A DNA stretch of 64,000 nt from Monoplex corrugatus. Its lineage: Eukaryota > Mollusca > Gastropoda > Littorinimorpha > Ranellidae. The position numbers and the translations under genes were made by a program. Of this stretch, positions 22,111-34,133 are shown piece after piece (position 1 is the stretch's first letter; each line of letters opens with the position of its first letter). The stretch spans positions 167,357,736 to 167,421,735 of the forward strand of contig CM060305.1 of NCBI GenBank assembly GCA_030674185.1, given 5' to 3'. Below the pieces are notes generated by a model. That model had not been told where the DNA came from and ran no database searches. It worked only from the letters and a program-made list of their open reading frames with translations.

Positions 22111-22808
22111 GTGACAGGGAACGAGTTAATTTAAGGTTGTAGGGGGGTTACAAGTATGCAAGGGGTCAGAGGCAGATAGAGGACTCTTTCATTCGAACAC
22201 GCACGAGTTCTCACAAGATAAAGACAAAGAACATCTTCACAAGAAGACAGTAGATCTGCATAGGAAGAAGACTAAAGAAAACAGAAGACACTCTTCATGT
22301 GAGGACAAGAAGAGGACAGTGCCACAAATAGTCAGGTAGTCAGGATCGTTGTGGTCTGTTTTGTCGTACGACCTTCATCTGAACAGGGCAAGATCAACAG
22401 TTTCTTCCACTCAAACACACATAAAGCCAGGACGGTGGTTCCCAAACTTTATTTATATATGCACGAGTTCTCACCACATGAAGACAAAGAACGTTTTCAT
22501 GAGAATACAGTAGATCTTGAAAAAAAAAATTCTAAAGAAGACAATCTTCATAGGAGAAGAAGACAGTGTCACAAATAAAAGGTGGTGGTCAGGATTGTTG
22601 TGGTCTGTCACGCCGTAGGACCTTCCTCCAAACAGGGCGAGAATCTAGGTCGATGCATGCACGACTGGTCAGTTTTCAAACGATAAAATCTGACTGGCCG
22701 TTATCACATACACAATCAACATTTGATGTGTGTTGAAACTTAATTTTGACAGAAAAAGAACAACTCTCCTCCAAACACATTATTAGATACTAACCATTAT
22801 ACTTTCAT
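22111..22808 (+). repeat. Unit end with two about 258-bp direct repeats
   Basis: A segment beginning GCACGAGTTCTCAC at about 22,203 repeats from about 22,461, with diverged AGACAGTAGATCT, GTGTCACAAATA and GTTGTGGTCTGT landmarks in both. The same pair is in unit 2 (about 36,323 and 36,582), so the internal duplication is older than the large one. No gene. Confidence 0.8.
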
Positions 22809-23525
22809 TGGGCATTAAAATCTATTTAATAAAATAACGGATTAATTCAAATCGACACGTGGTCTCGTATTGGAACATTCTCGGCAATGATATGGTCATT
22901 GTTGTCTACAATTATAGCCTAACCTAGTGTTTTTCAATTGGACAGCCAAATCGCTGCACAGCGCCTCAACACATTCAACTGGCGTACAGGTCAACGTCTG
23001 GGTGTTTCGGCAAGCCGCTACATACTGGCTATTACGCAGTACTTGTTTGCCCATGTACTATAGATGCTGTGGAATAAAGACAGTTTGCTCTAGGTTGTGT
23101 ACGACTGCAACGTAATACTAAGTGTAACATCAGTTTGAAGACTGTGACCATAAAAACGACAAAGTTCGGGCCTCAGCTTCAGAACACATGTACTCATTGC
23201 AGATCTGCTCACTGTTTATCCTGATACGACAACAGGATCTTAAACGCACAATGTATTACTTAGGGTATTTTTTATGCTAAACGCACAGCTATGGATGGGC
23301 TGAGGCTGTGAAATAAAAGTACAACATGGCTGAGAAAATGCAAGGCGTTTTTGATCTAGACAAACACACTACACTGTGTTGCCTTTGAGCGCCGTCATAG
23401 GTAAATGGGAAAGACATCGTAACAGAGCAAGACACTGTTACACACACTGTGTTGCCTTTGAGCACCGTCATAGGTATATCATGGGAAAGTGATCGTAACA
23501 GAGCAAGACACTCTGTTTTACACAA

Positions 23526-23609
<84 letters not shown>

Positions 23610-24709
23610 ACACGTTATCACTCAACCAGTAAATATTATCGAATTCGTGTCACTGTGCTGACTGTGACCACAGCATCAACTATCTGGCGGAAAAAAGCAG
23701 AGACACAAAACGAAACCAACTATCAGATGATCACCAAGTGTCAACTGTACCGGTCATGATGAGGACAAAACAGGTGAACGTTTTCCCATAACATGAGCAC
23801 CTCTATGGAAGCAAGATATGCAAACCTCAACTTCTCCCCAGGCAGGTGTCACAAGTCCGGTACCTCTCGTTGCTTTATCTTCTGTCTCCCTGCGGTGGAA
23901 TGACTATCCATTTATAGCTGACTTATTATCTGGGGTGGAGTGTTCAAGACAGGAGTCACAAATCAAGAGAAAATCGACGCAAAAGATGTCGAAAACGAAA
24001 ACAAAACAAACCAAAAAGGAAGCAAGCAAACAAACAATACAAAACAAAATTTAACATGTATCAATTAATCCAGTCAGCAGTCAGTCATTCACAGGAGCAA
24101 AAGTGCGAGAAAGTGTCGTGTAGTCTTTTCCGTCTCCTTTTCTCGTGTAAATGATTATAAGTCTTTAAGTGTCCAGAAAACATATCAACATGCTGACAGC
24201 ACACTTGCTCTGAGACTACCCACGCAACAGCCCTTGTATAACACGCGGTCGACGAGGACGAACTTAAAAAAAAAAGACTTCAATGTGACGAAATTGGTTG
24301 GTGCAGTAAACTATTGACGGGAAGCTTGTGGACTGAACCCTCATCAATCGATGGTGATGATCCTGCGAGTTTCCATTTCCGACTGAAACTGTGCGAAAAT
24401 CAGCACAGAGTACAGCACTGTTACGTAGTCTCAATACAAACTGGAACTCCAGAGCATTATCACTATCATCCCCATTCTCATCATTGCAGCACTGAGAAAA
24501 ATTATCCCAAATTCCGTGCTCATTCATATACTGCAGTTTCGGTGGGTTTGGATTTTGTGCTGGAGAGCCCAAATGAGCGGAGTGTGGATTGAAACACAAA
24601 GATGTTCACCAGAAAGGGAGAAAAAAGGGGAGTTAAAAAAAAACGAGCAGACAGTTTGACAGTTAAGAAACGGACATTAGTTCTAGTTTTGTCATGACGA
24701 ACGTGGCAG
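22809..24709. other. Unit-2 start, no gene; AC tract and 73-bp duplication
   Basis: Equivalent to 1-1,799. A segment starting ACACTGTGTTGCCTTTG occurs at 23,371 and again at 23,444, once only in units 1 and 3. (AC)n at 23,530-23,602. No conserved open frame. Confidence 0.65.
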
Positions 24710-25046
24710 TCAGGTTGGTAAATGTCAGACTTCCAGTCAAAGGTCCTGAGTTCGATCACACCAGACATCTCTGCCTGGTGGGTAACAGGATAAGATGTTT
24801 CCAATCTCCCATCCAACATGCGAACAGACCTGCCAGTGCCTATTCTCCTTTCGTGTGTATAAGCACGAAGAATGCAGTGTGTACACTTTAATGATTCTAC
24901 AGATCATGTCAGTGGCTGGATTATGGGAATATGAAAACATCCAGCATGCACGACCACCGTAAGATGAAGTATGCAGAATGTCCAGCAACATACTGCTTGC
25001 ACAATGCGGGTAGCAGTTCGTTTGTACACGCATCCAAGGAAAATCA
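24710..25046 (+). mobile_element. tRNA-headed SINE, unit-2 copy
   Basis: Duplicate of the element at 1,800. Box-A-like at about 24,714-24,728, box-B-like GAGTTCGATCAC at 24,748-24,759. It retains the GCCAGTGCCTATTCTCC stretch missing from unit 1. Confidence 0.75.
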
Positions 25047-25149
25047 GAACGGTGCAATTAGAAAGGAAAAAAAAAAGTTTTATCAAGATGATCTTGCAGC
25101 ACTTGGATGATTCCATATGATGTACATTAACGCCATGAATGCCATTCAT

Positions 25150-25695
25150 TGATTATTTTTTTGCTTGTTTGTTTGTTTATTCATTTATTTAATTATTATT
25201 ATCATCTATCTATTTATTTATTTATCTATCTGTCTTTTTATCTACCTATGTATCTGTCTATGTATCTATCGAATTATCTATCTATCTGTCTATCTAATTG
25301 GCTCTCAATCTGTCTCTCTGCCTTCTGTCTATTTATTCATTTATTTATTTATTTCTCTATTATTTATTTATTTATTTATTTATTCATTCATTTCTTTATT
25401 TCTCTATTTATTTATTTACTTATTCATTCATTTATTTATCTATTTATTTACCACTCATTTATACATACATTATTTTTCTTTCTTTCTTTCTTTCTTTATT
25501 CATTTATCTATTTTGTAACCCTGTTAGCTCAGTCGGTTTGAGCACCACACAGAAAACTCAAACTCACAAATCCATACTTTACACACACCCAGGTTCGACC
25601 CTGACTCAGGCGGGCCAGATTTATTGGCAGCTGGCAAGCTCCTGTCACAGAGCAGTGGACTCTAGATCTGATATCCTGAGTTCAATCTCAGCCCA
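25150..25695 (+). repeat. TTTA/TATC tract followed by tRNA-like pair, unit 2
   Basis: Tetranucleotide tract to about 25,515. Then a box-A-like TTAGCTCAGTCGGTTTG (25,524-25,540, closer to consensus than unit 1) and a box-B-like GGTTCGACCCTGA (25,592-25,604), followed by the second module from about 25,616. About 30 bp between the first module's boxes (AACTCACAAATCC onward) is extra relative to unit 1. Confidence 0.6.
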
Positions 25696-26004
25696 AAACA
25701 GTAAAATCTGGCCTGTTCGCCACCCACCTTAATGATTCTATCATTCTGATGGTGTCAGCTGTGAGTTTTATTAATCCTGTCTCTCTACTTGCACCCCGCT
25801 CTACCCCCACTCCTTCCATTTGAAGACCTTGCCAGCACAGAGGTTTTGCGCGGGCTCAAGGAGTCTGCCAGGTAACGTGGATGGCAAACTGGGTGGAGCG
25901 AATATGGAACTGCCGGAGTGTGATGAATCCCTCATGAACAAATTATATAAATCCTTAACCCTTTCAAAAGAATGTCTTTGTGAGTCCACGTTACCCCAAA
26001 TCTG

Positions 26005-26118
26005 TTAACCCTTTGACTCCCTCGCCCTATCCAACAGCTTCTTGCCGGAAGCTGCGGATGAGTCAATGGGTTAGGTTTTTGCAGCTGGTGGATAGGTCGT
26101 CGAAGTCAAAGGGTTTAA
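26005..26118. mobile_element. TTAA-flanked foldback, unit-2 copy, internally shortened
   Basis: TTAA at 26,005-26,008 and 26,115-26,118. Same ends as 2,966-3,160 but missing the first internal block, about 80 bp shorter. Confidence 0.6.
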
Positions 26119-26345
26119 AAAAAAACTTTTTACAAACAACAGAAAACATCTTGCCAGCACATTTTCTCGACAGACACGATACACATCTTGACAGACACAA
26201 AACTTGCTGGTTTTATAAATCAACCGTCTATTTATTTACAGGGCAGTAGTGCAGGAAAGCAATAAACCGAGAAATGCTGATTTGCTTTTCACAGTCCTGA
26301 ACAGGATTGGTAGGCCTACTCATTCACAGCTATTTTGACTGGAGG

Positions 26346-26428
<83 letters not shown>

Positions 26429-26433
26429 GAGAG

Positions 26434-26465
<32 letters not shown>

Positions 26466-26840
26466 TACACATGCTCACACGTGTACACAATTAATGAACA
26501 CTAATAGTTTAACTCGGCATGTACACATACACAATTGGACAGGAACGTTTACCTACATGAATGATTACACTGCCACATGATCAGTAATTTAAAAGTGACA
26601 GTACATAACGATGGACGTCATTTATGCAATTGTCACAATCACTATTATATACATGTACATTGAGTAGTTACCGTGAAAACGTTAAGCATACAAGGCACGG
26701 ACTTGACCTTGTTCTTTGCTTCTCTTACTAACCACAGAACCTGTGTCAAGTAGACTAACCTTTTGACTCATCAACATCTTCGTCGGTTTTGTGTGCCTGT
26801 ACTCACGCCAGTGCATAATCAGTGTATATCTGTGTGTGTG

Positions 26841-26894
<54 letters not shown>

Positions 26895-27125
26895 TGGTGG
26901 TGGTGTGTGTGTGCGTTGCGTGTGCGCGCGCGGTGCGGGTGCGCGAGCCCGTGCAAAGATGTGCTGTGTCGTGCATGGTGTGTGTAAAGAGTATGGATAT
27001 TTGTGAGTACATGTGTGTGAATCTCGATGTATATGTATATATGTGTGTATACATATATATATATATATATAATATATATTATATGTGTGTGTGTGTGTGT
27101 TGTGTGTGTTGTGTGTGTGTGTGTG

Positions 27126-27180
<55 letters not shown>

Positions 27181-27190
27181 TGTGTGTGTT
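26119..27190. other. No gene; AC, GA and TG tracts
   Basis: (AC)n 26,352-26,424, (GA)n 26,430-26,465, TG/GTG-rich 26,830-26,905 and TA/TG 27,050-27,190. The intervening sequence matches 3,161-4,173. Confidence 0.8.
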
Positions 27191-28333
27191 TGTGTACTGA
27201 TTTTATTTCTTGTGATTGGTCTGTGATATGACCGTGACTGCTGTATCAGTCATACAGCATACGTTAGGTTTCTTTTCGTTTTTCTTTTTCTTTTCTTTTC
27301 TTCTTCTTCTCCTCCTCCCCCCCCCCCCCCCCTCTCCCCCTCCCCCTTTTTTTTTGTTTTTTTGTGAAGATTATGACGCATTCTCTAGCCTACATTGTCA
27401 ACCTTCGGTAAAGCCGTATGATTATTATCATGGGTGGTGCTGTGACATGGCGACAAATTACGTTTCATCTCACGGATTACGGCAACAATACAACGCAGTG
27501 CAAGACAACGTAATGCAACAATATGCCATGTGGTACAAAGGATATTGGCGACAGCACAATGGGCAATCCTGGGGTCATGACCTGCACGCGGCTTGGATCC
27601 CTTACAGTGTAAGGTAATCAAGGGCTGAAACACTTCCTTGATGTGGGCTTCGCTCTGTGAGCTTTCTTCTGTCCAGTTTCCCAAACGTTTCCCTGCTACT
27701 GATACATCACTACACTGTACAACAGTAGCTGGTGACACACATGAGTTTGTCTTTAACACAAAACGTCTTAAACAAAACCAGGATTCCATCAGTATTTAGA
27801 AATCTAATATTGACAACCATGTCTTATCGATCAATTATTACAGCTGTGTTAAACCGCACTCATTCTGAGGTCAGATTGTGAACATCAAAGCATTATAATC
27901 TGCATATGAAGATATCAGTTGCTGAATGAACCCAGTCGTAAGACAATTGTGTTATTTAGATGCATCAATTTTCTCTTGTGCTCTCTGAATGAAATATGTA
28001 GGAGTGTTTTGTTTTTGTTTGTTTTGTGTTTATCATTACATCACATAGAAACGTGCCAATATGTGCACACTCGCACAGAAAGACAGAGGCAGGACAGACA
28101 GACAGACAGAGACAGAGATGGAGAGAGACAGACAGAGAAAGCGCACGCCAGCCACCAGATAGAAAGTCAACGGAAAAAAAAAAGTAATACCAGTGGAATT
28201 GTAGCAGTATCCAAAACAGAAAAAAGAGTAACAGAAACAGGAGGAGGAGTAAGAAGAAGAAAACAGATTATGTTGGCACACAAAAGCAAATTTGTGAAAA
28301 AATGTAGTCAATGTTGTCTCCTTTTTGTTTGTT

Positions 28334-28427
<94 letters not shown>

Positions 28428-28704
28428 CAGCTGCTCCAAGTTACCCATAAGGATAAGAAAGACATCAGCTGTTAGACACAGTATAAAAGAAGAAACAAAC
28501 AGAGAGAGAGAAAAAACCAATTTGAATAACTGAATGTACTCACCTAACCAGAAATGCCATAGCGCACGTTGACAGGAGATAATGGAAGTGAAAACATCGA
28601 TTTGTAGGCGCGTAGTGATGATGGTAAAACTTTCTGACCTCAGGCCACACTGACAGCGACATGGTCATGTTCCAATTTCTGCATGGTTCACAACTGCACA
28701 TGAT
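27191..28704. other. Unit-2 internal sequence, no gene; long (TC)n
   Basis: Counterpart of 4,174-5,626. Pyrimidine run with C homopolymer at 27,300-27,360 and a TC tract at 28,336-28,424, longer than in unit 1. No conserved open frame. Confidence 0.6.
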
Positions 28705-28715
28705 ACCCCTCGAAA

Positions 28716-29298
28716 GTTTTAATATCTTGGAACGGTCATCTCACCAGATGGCAGATGCACATCAGAAATAACCAGCAGAATCGGTTAAGCTAAAACAGCA
28801 TTCAAAAAGATCAAAGCATTCTTACCAACAAATGCCTATCAATTCACATCAGGAAGAGAGTTCTTGAATGTTATATAGAACCAATACTGTTATATGGATG
28901 TGAGGCGTGGACAGTCAACACGCAAAGCCAGAACAAGATTGAGGCAGCCGAGATGTGGTTTCTTGGAAGAATGTTGAGAGTTCCATGGGCAGCAAAGAAA
29001 ACAAATGAGACAGTCTTCATGGAGGCAGACACAAGAAGATCATTCATAAGGAAGATTAGTAAAGACAAGCAACATTTATAGGTCATTTTATGAACAAAGG
29101 GGAATTAGAGCGCCTGGTCACAACAGGAAACTTGAGGGAAAGAGAATACCAGGTAGGCCCAGGGAGAAAATATTGGACGGACTTGCAGGGTGACTGAGGA
29201 TAGAGGTGGTAGAAGATGTGCTTGCGGCACAAGAGATAGATGCATACGGATGCCCGTGATCGCCAACGCCATGCGGCAGGGCACATGATGATGATGAT
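28716..29298 (+). mobile_element. 5'-truncated RTE tail, unit-2 copy
   Basis: Same insertion as 5,638-6,214, with ACCCCTCGAAA at 28,705-28,715 and 29,299-29,309. The ATG-type tail here is longer (GATGATGATGATA). Frameshifted throughout. Confidence 0.85.
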
Positions 29299-29312
29299 AC
29301 CCCTCGAAAAGT

Positions 29313-29700
29313 GGACTGCGTCCTGAAGCTGTGCAGTTGAGAAGAGATCCCCGGACAAAAGTTACAGACTTCGCCTTGCACTCGTCTTCATTGTTGTTGT
29401 TGTCATTGCTGTTGTTGTTGATCGTTCTTCGTTGTCGAAGAAGACCACAACTTCAATTTTGACTAGGGGATTGGCGATTGTGGGTCCGGAGGTGGCTGGT
29501 GAGGTAAATCCGGTCCAGGAAGGCTCGCCCGCACGTAGGGATAACTTGGGTTGATGCAGCTGTAGGATTGTAGGTTGCTTGCATCTTGCGCGCTTCTCGT
29601 TTTCTTCGAACCTCTGCTGTACATCTATCTTCTCTCAAAGTCTTCATAATCATCACCTGGAGGATGCCTAGATTTGAAGACGTACAGAATGGCCAACTCT
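29313..29700 (-). mobile_element. LINE C-terminal zinc-finger relic, unit-2 copy
   Basis: Minus strand reads TAEVRRKREARKMQ and PTCGRAFLDRIYLTSHLRTH, ending at 29,453. Counterpart of 6,228-6,600, also lacking the first cysteine. Confidence 0.55.
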
Positions 29701-29720
29701 GCTTTCGTCTGAAAAAAAAA

Positions 29721-29722
<2 letters not shown>

Positions 29723-29757
<35 letters not shown>

Positions 29758-30420
29758 ACATACATACACACACACGCACGCACGCACGCACGCACAAACA
29801 AACAAACAAACACAAGGATATGAGACAACAGGTTGTAGATATGGCTATTCAAATTCTCATCAGAGCAAAGATTTCTGTAACAAGGTATAAATCTACCAAC
29901 ACTCCACACGGAGGGAAGGAATTATTCATCAGAAACGTACTGAAAATTATCTGTAACCATTTCAGAAGAAGTCCTTCAAAGTGAGTTCAAAATGTGAACG
30001 AAATCATGTATGTTGATCCTATACTGAACCAAACAAATACAAATCACAAACAAACCACTACCATAAATGTTCAGGGAAAAAACTGTTACGTAAAGACGCA
30101 CAAACGTCTGGGGTGTACGGGGAAAAGCGTGTTCGGAGCGTGTTCCCTTTGCTTTCTGCAAATAAGGGTGTATTCTTTCCAGAACAAACCTGGTGACATT
30201 TGAATAAATAAATACAGAAAGAAAGAATAAATAAATGGAGACATAAATGAAGAAATGAATTAATAAACAAACAATAATTGAAAATTTACAAAAATGGAAG
30301 TATACATGTGCCATTCTTATACATTAGTTTTAATTCGCACTGGATGTAGGCAGTAACGATGTTAACTAGATTTAGTAGGCGCATTTTCATTCACTCACTC
30401 ACACACACACACACACACAC

Positions 30421-30477
<57 letters not shown>

Positions 30478-30897
30478 TCTTATACATTAGTTTTAATTCG
30501 CACTGGATGTAGGCAGTAACGATGTTAACCAGATTTAGTAGGCGCATTTGCATTCACACACACACACAAACCACACACACACACACACACAACACACCAC
30601 ACACACACACAACACACACACACACACATACATACATACATACATACATACACGCATACATACACGCATACATACACACGCACTCGAGCACAAACACTCA
30701 CGCGCAACACATACACATACAAACACCACATAGTTCAATTTATCAGTCTCGTTACATGTCACAATCAAAAAGTATAATCCATACACACATGCATACCAGC
30801 AATCAATGAAAAGTTTAATTTCCCCTCCCTTTCGACTCCATCCCACTTAAACAGAAACGGATCCAGGATCTCGTGTGCGCACTCACGCACGCACGCA

Positions 30898-30953
<56 letters not shown>

Positions 30954-31057
30954 ACACATACACAAAAATAAGCACGCATGTGCACATAGAACCACATACA
31001 AAAAACAAAGAGAGAGACAGAAAAGAGAGATTGTGTGTACGGAAGAGACAGACAGAC

Positions 31058-31139
<82 letters not shown>

Positions 31140-31141
31140 GT
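29723..31141. other. No gene; AC/GA-rich stretch with local duplication
   Basis: AC tracts at 29,723-29,812, 30,402-30,474, 30,560-30,712 and 30,898-30,965, and (GA)n at 31,061-31,141. The segment CTTATACATTAGTTTTAATTC to about 30,390 is repeated from about 30,477 to 30,556, while unit 1 has it once (about 7,120-7,195). Confidence 0.75.
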
Positions 31142-31979
31142 AATTAGTGGGAAAACGGCAAGGAAATCAATTCGAGAACAATGGAAAAAGTATAAATAAA
31201 TATTCAACATCTAACACAATCAGTGCATCACATACAAACTAGGCCTAGCAAAACTTGTTCATAGTACAAAGTGGCTGATGACGGTAAGTGCACAAATAAT
31301 TACGAAGGAGAAGACGGGGTCAGTTGAAATCATATTTTCAAGCACGAAAACACGGCAGAGTGAGGTAAAGGTGGACGTTGTCCTATAATCCTTGAGTCTG
31401 TAGACGAATGAGGTGGAAGAGATCTTAATTTTTTCGGGGTTACCTCTCTCACAGCAGTGACTATCTCCTCTTCTTCGCTGTTTTAACCCTCCCTAAACCC
31501 TAACAGGGGCGGGTACCCACTCCTAGCTGGGTGTTTCTACATTCGAAGCTATGAGCACGGAATTTTTACGGTGTCAGAGTCGAACTGGTGCATTTTGTCT
31601 GGAAGGCGGGAGTTCTTCATCTATGCCTACCACGTCTTGCACCAGAGTGACTAAGCTGAATTAAAAGTGAACTTCAAGATAAAATACTTGCAGTGAGGTA
31701 CAACGGATGAAAAAAATATGGTCCCCTTGTGTTTTGGAACCACAGGAGGTGTCTAGTTTGCTTTTAGGTAGTTACGGGTTCCTCTTTCCTGTCATGCTCT
31801 CTTTCCTTAACAAGACTTTTTCTTATTTCTGCCGTCATCATCATTCACCTGTATTCTTCCAAAGCCTCTCTTTAGCTCCCCAAAGATGGAGTATGACTGC
31901 CTTTAAGGCGGGATAAGTCATACACGCAAAAATCCTTCCCCTGTACTAGGTAGGCAGGTTTGTGTTAATTTGTATGCTT
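31142..31979. other. Unit-2 internal sequence, no gene recognised
   Basis: Counterpart of 7,560-8,545 without the foldback. The empty foldback site is at 31,563-31,577. Confidence 0.6.
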
Positions 31980-31988
31980 AGCTAGGGA

Positions 31989-32740
31989 GGTTAATAAGTT
32001 CAAATATGTGAATATACTAGAAATAGAAAGCAAAGGTAAGGGCTGGAACTAAACAGCAGGAAGACTGTAGTCATGGTGATCAGTAAAAAACATGAAATCC
32101 CCTCATGCAAAATAACAGCAAATGGCACAACCTTCACACAGGTTGATAAATTCAAATACCTGGGAACGATCATTTCATCAGACGGCAGATGCACATCGGA
32201 AATAGCTGGCAGAATCGGCCAAGCCAAAACAGCATTCAAGAAGATGACAAGCATTCTTACCAACAAATGCCTATCAATTAACATCAGAAAGAGAGTCCTT
32301 GAATGTTATATAGAACCAATACTGTTGTACGGATGCGAGGCGTGGACAGTCAGCAAGCAAAGCCAGAGCAGGATCGAGGCAGCCAAGAGGTGGTTTCTAA
32401 GAAGAATGTTGAGAGTTCCATGGACAGCAAAGAAAACAAACGAGACAGTCTTGATGGAGGCAGACACAAGTAGATCACTCATAAGGAAGATTAGGAAAAG
32501 ACAAGCAACATTTATAGGCCATTTTATGAGGAAGGGGGATTTGGAGCACCTAGTCACAACGGGAAAGCTGGAGGGAAAGAGAGCACCAGGTAGACCCAGA
32601 GAGAGAATGCTGGACGGACTTGCAGAGTAGCTGGGGATGAGGAGGGTGGGGGAGATGCTGGGGGCAATGAGAAATAGAGATGGATGGAAGTCCATGGTCG
32701 CCAACGCCATGCGGCAGGGCACCTGATGATGATGATGATG
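31989..32740 (+). mobile_element. 5'-truncated RTE fragment private to unit 2
   Basis: 752-bp RTE 3' fragment flanked by AGCTAGGGA at 31,980-31,988 and 32,741-32,749. It encodes a 185-codon open stretch (32,073-32,630) with FKYLGTIISSDGRC, YGCEAWTVSKQ and GHFMRKGD, then ANAMRQGT at the end and a (GATGAT)n tail. It is very similar to the 8,784-12,183 element but in the opposite orientation and at a different site, so it is an independent insertion. Confidence 0.9.
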
Positions 32741-32749
32741 AGCTAGGGA

Positions 32750-33961
32750 CTGCTCTCTGGAGCTCTAGCCTGCTTAAGAAGAAGAAGAAAAGATTAAACT
32801 AAAATCGATTCGAGGGTAAGGGTAAAAAGTATATAAAAAAAAAATTTTAAAACTTGAAAATCATTCCCTACACTCAAGGCAGTAACGCGTTCTATGTTGT
32901 AAAGTAGACGATAACAGTAACAGTGGCGAAAATTCACAAAATGGGCGATTCCTGTAGTTACTTTAAAGCAGTTTTTGGTTATTGTACAAAATGATATTAT
33001 CATGGAGACCTATACAGAATCGTCCAGAACTCCATCTATTTATCAAATATAAGTAATCGTCTTGATCTTTTTTCGGCTGATCTGTACAGACAAGTTATTT
33101 CTGTTACACTTGAAATACGTATCTCGTATCTCGTTAAGACTGTGCTAAATAAATCAATAAAAATAAAACTTAAAACAAAACAAATCGTATAGATATGGTC
33201 TGAGGACCAGTAGGATTTCTGTATTGAACATTTTCCAAAAAGAACTTGTGCACATACTAAGATTGTTGGGAAAAAAGAAAGAAAATAGAAACAAAAGGGT
33301 ACGACGATTTCGTATTCCAGATTTTTCTATTTTGGAAAAAAAACGTATGAAACAAACACACTTTCCTGCTGAATTCAAAATATTTTATATAAATACTCGA
33401 AAGTTCTTTTGACTTTGATTTCCATTCAAGTGTTTTGGCAAATTAAGATTTTTATCTCCCCGAGAAAATAAACAAAAACACTGCATGGCTTAGTTAGCTT
33501 TGAGATTTGAAGTCCATGATACTCAAAAGATATCATAAATATATATGAATACACAACCAAAAAAAACTGAATCACCAAATCACCTTTGAATTTTTAACTT
33601 CATGATGATTATAAGATGATACCTAATATATGATTACAAGATGCATTGTAACTGTTCAGCACCGTATTTTAGCCCTGATATGGCACTAGTAGACGGCTCG
33701 GCTATAAGCAATATTAACTGAAGTACCGGACTTTACCCTAACTTTGCAGTATAGTTTCCAAGGTCCCAACTAGGAACTCTTTCTCTCGCTCTGGAAAGAG
33801 AGACAGACAATGAGACATAGAAAGAGAAAGAAAGACAGAAAGAGAGAAGAAGAAAGAGGGGAGAGAGAGAGAGAGAGAGACAGAGACAGAGAGAGAGAGA
33901 ATTTCACAGAAAAATGAACATATACAGAATGCACGCCACAAATGTACCACCCCACCACACA

Positions 33962-33963
<2 letters not shown>
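32750..33963. other. AT-rich upstream region of receptor copy 2
   Basis: Contains the empty RTE target (about 32,965-32,980), then AT-rich sequence and GA-rich sequence (33,800-33,900). No gene. About 60 bp near 33,665-33,730 is absent from unit 1. Confidence 0.5.

Positions 33964-34054
<91 letters not shown>
33964..34054. repeat. Near-pure (TG)n upstream of receptor copy 2
   Basis: About 90 bp of TG ending 80 bp before the receptor ATG. Much purer and shorter than the unit-1 tract. Confidence 0.97.
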
Positions 34055-34057
<3 letters not shown>

Positions 34058-34133
34058 TGTGTTGTGTTGTTGTGTTATGATGTGTTGTGTTGCTTAGTGT
34101 TGAGTCTGCGCCAGAACAGGGTCCCTGACCACG

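Larger units (their letters stand above)
1..22808 (+). repeat. Tandem segmental duplication, unit 1
   Basis: First of three head-to-tail copies of a segment whose ancestral length was about 13 kb. The sequence at position 1 recurs at 22,809 and 36,978, and the landmarks follow in the same order in unit 2: (AC)n, tRNA-headed SINE, TTTA/TATC tract, tRNA-like pair, foldback, RTE tail, LINE relic and receptor gene. Unit 1 is longer because it gained an RTE (8,784-12,183), a foldback (7,996-8,186) and a LINE with a nested LINE (15,007-21,896). Base 1 already lies inside the homology, so the true left edge is outside the window. Confidence 0.93.
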
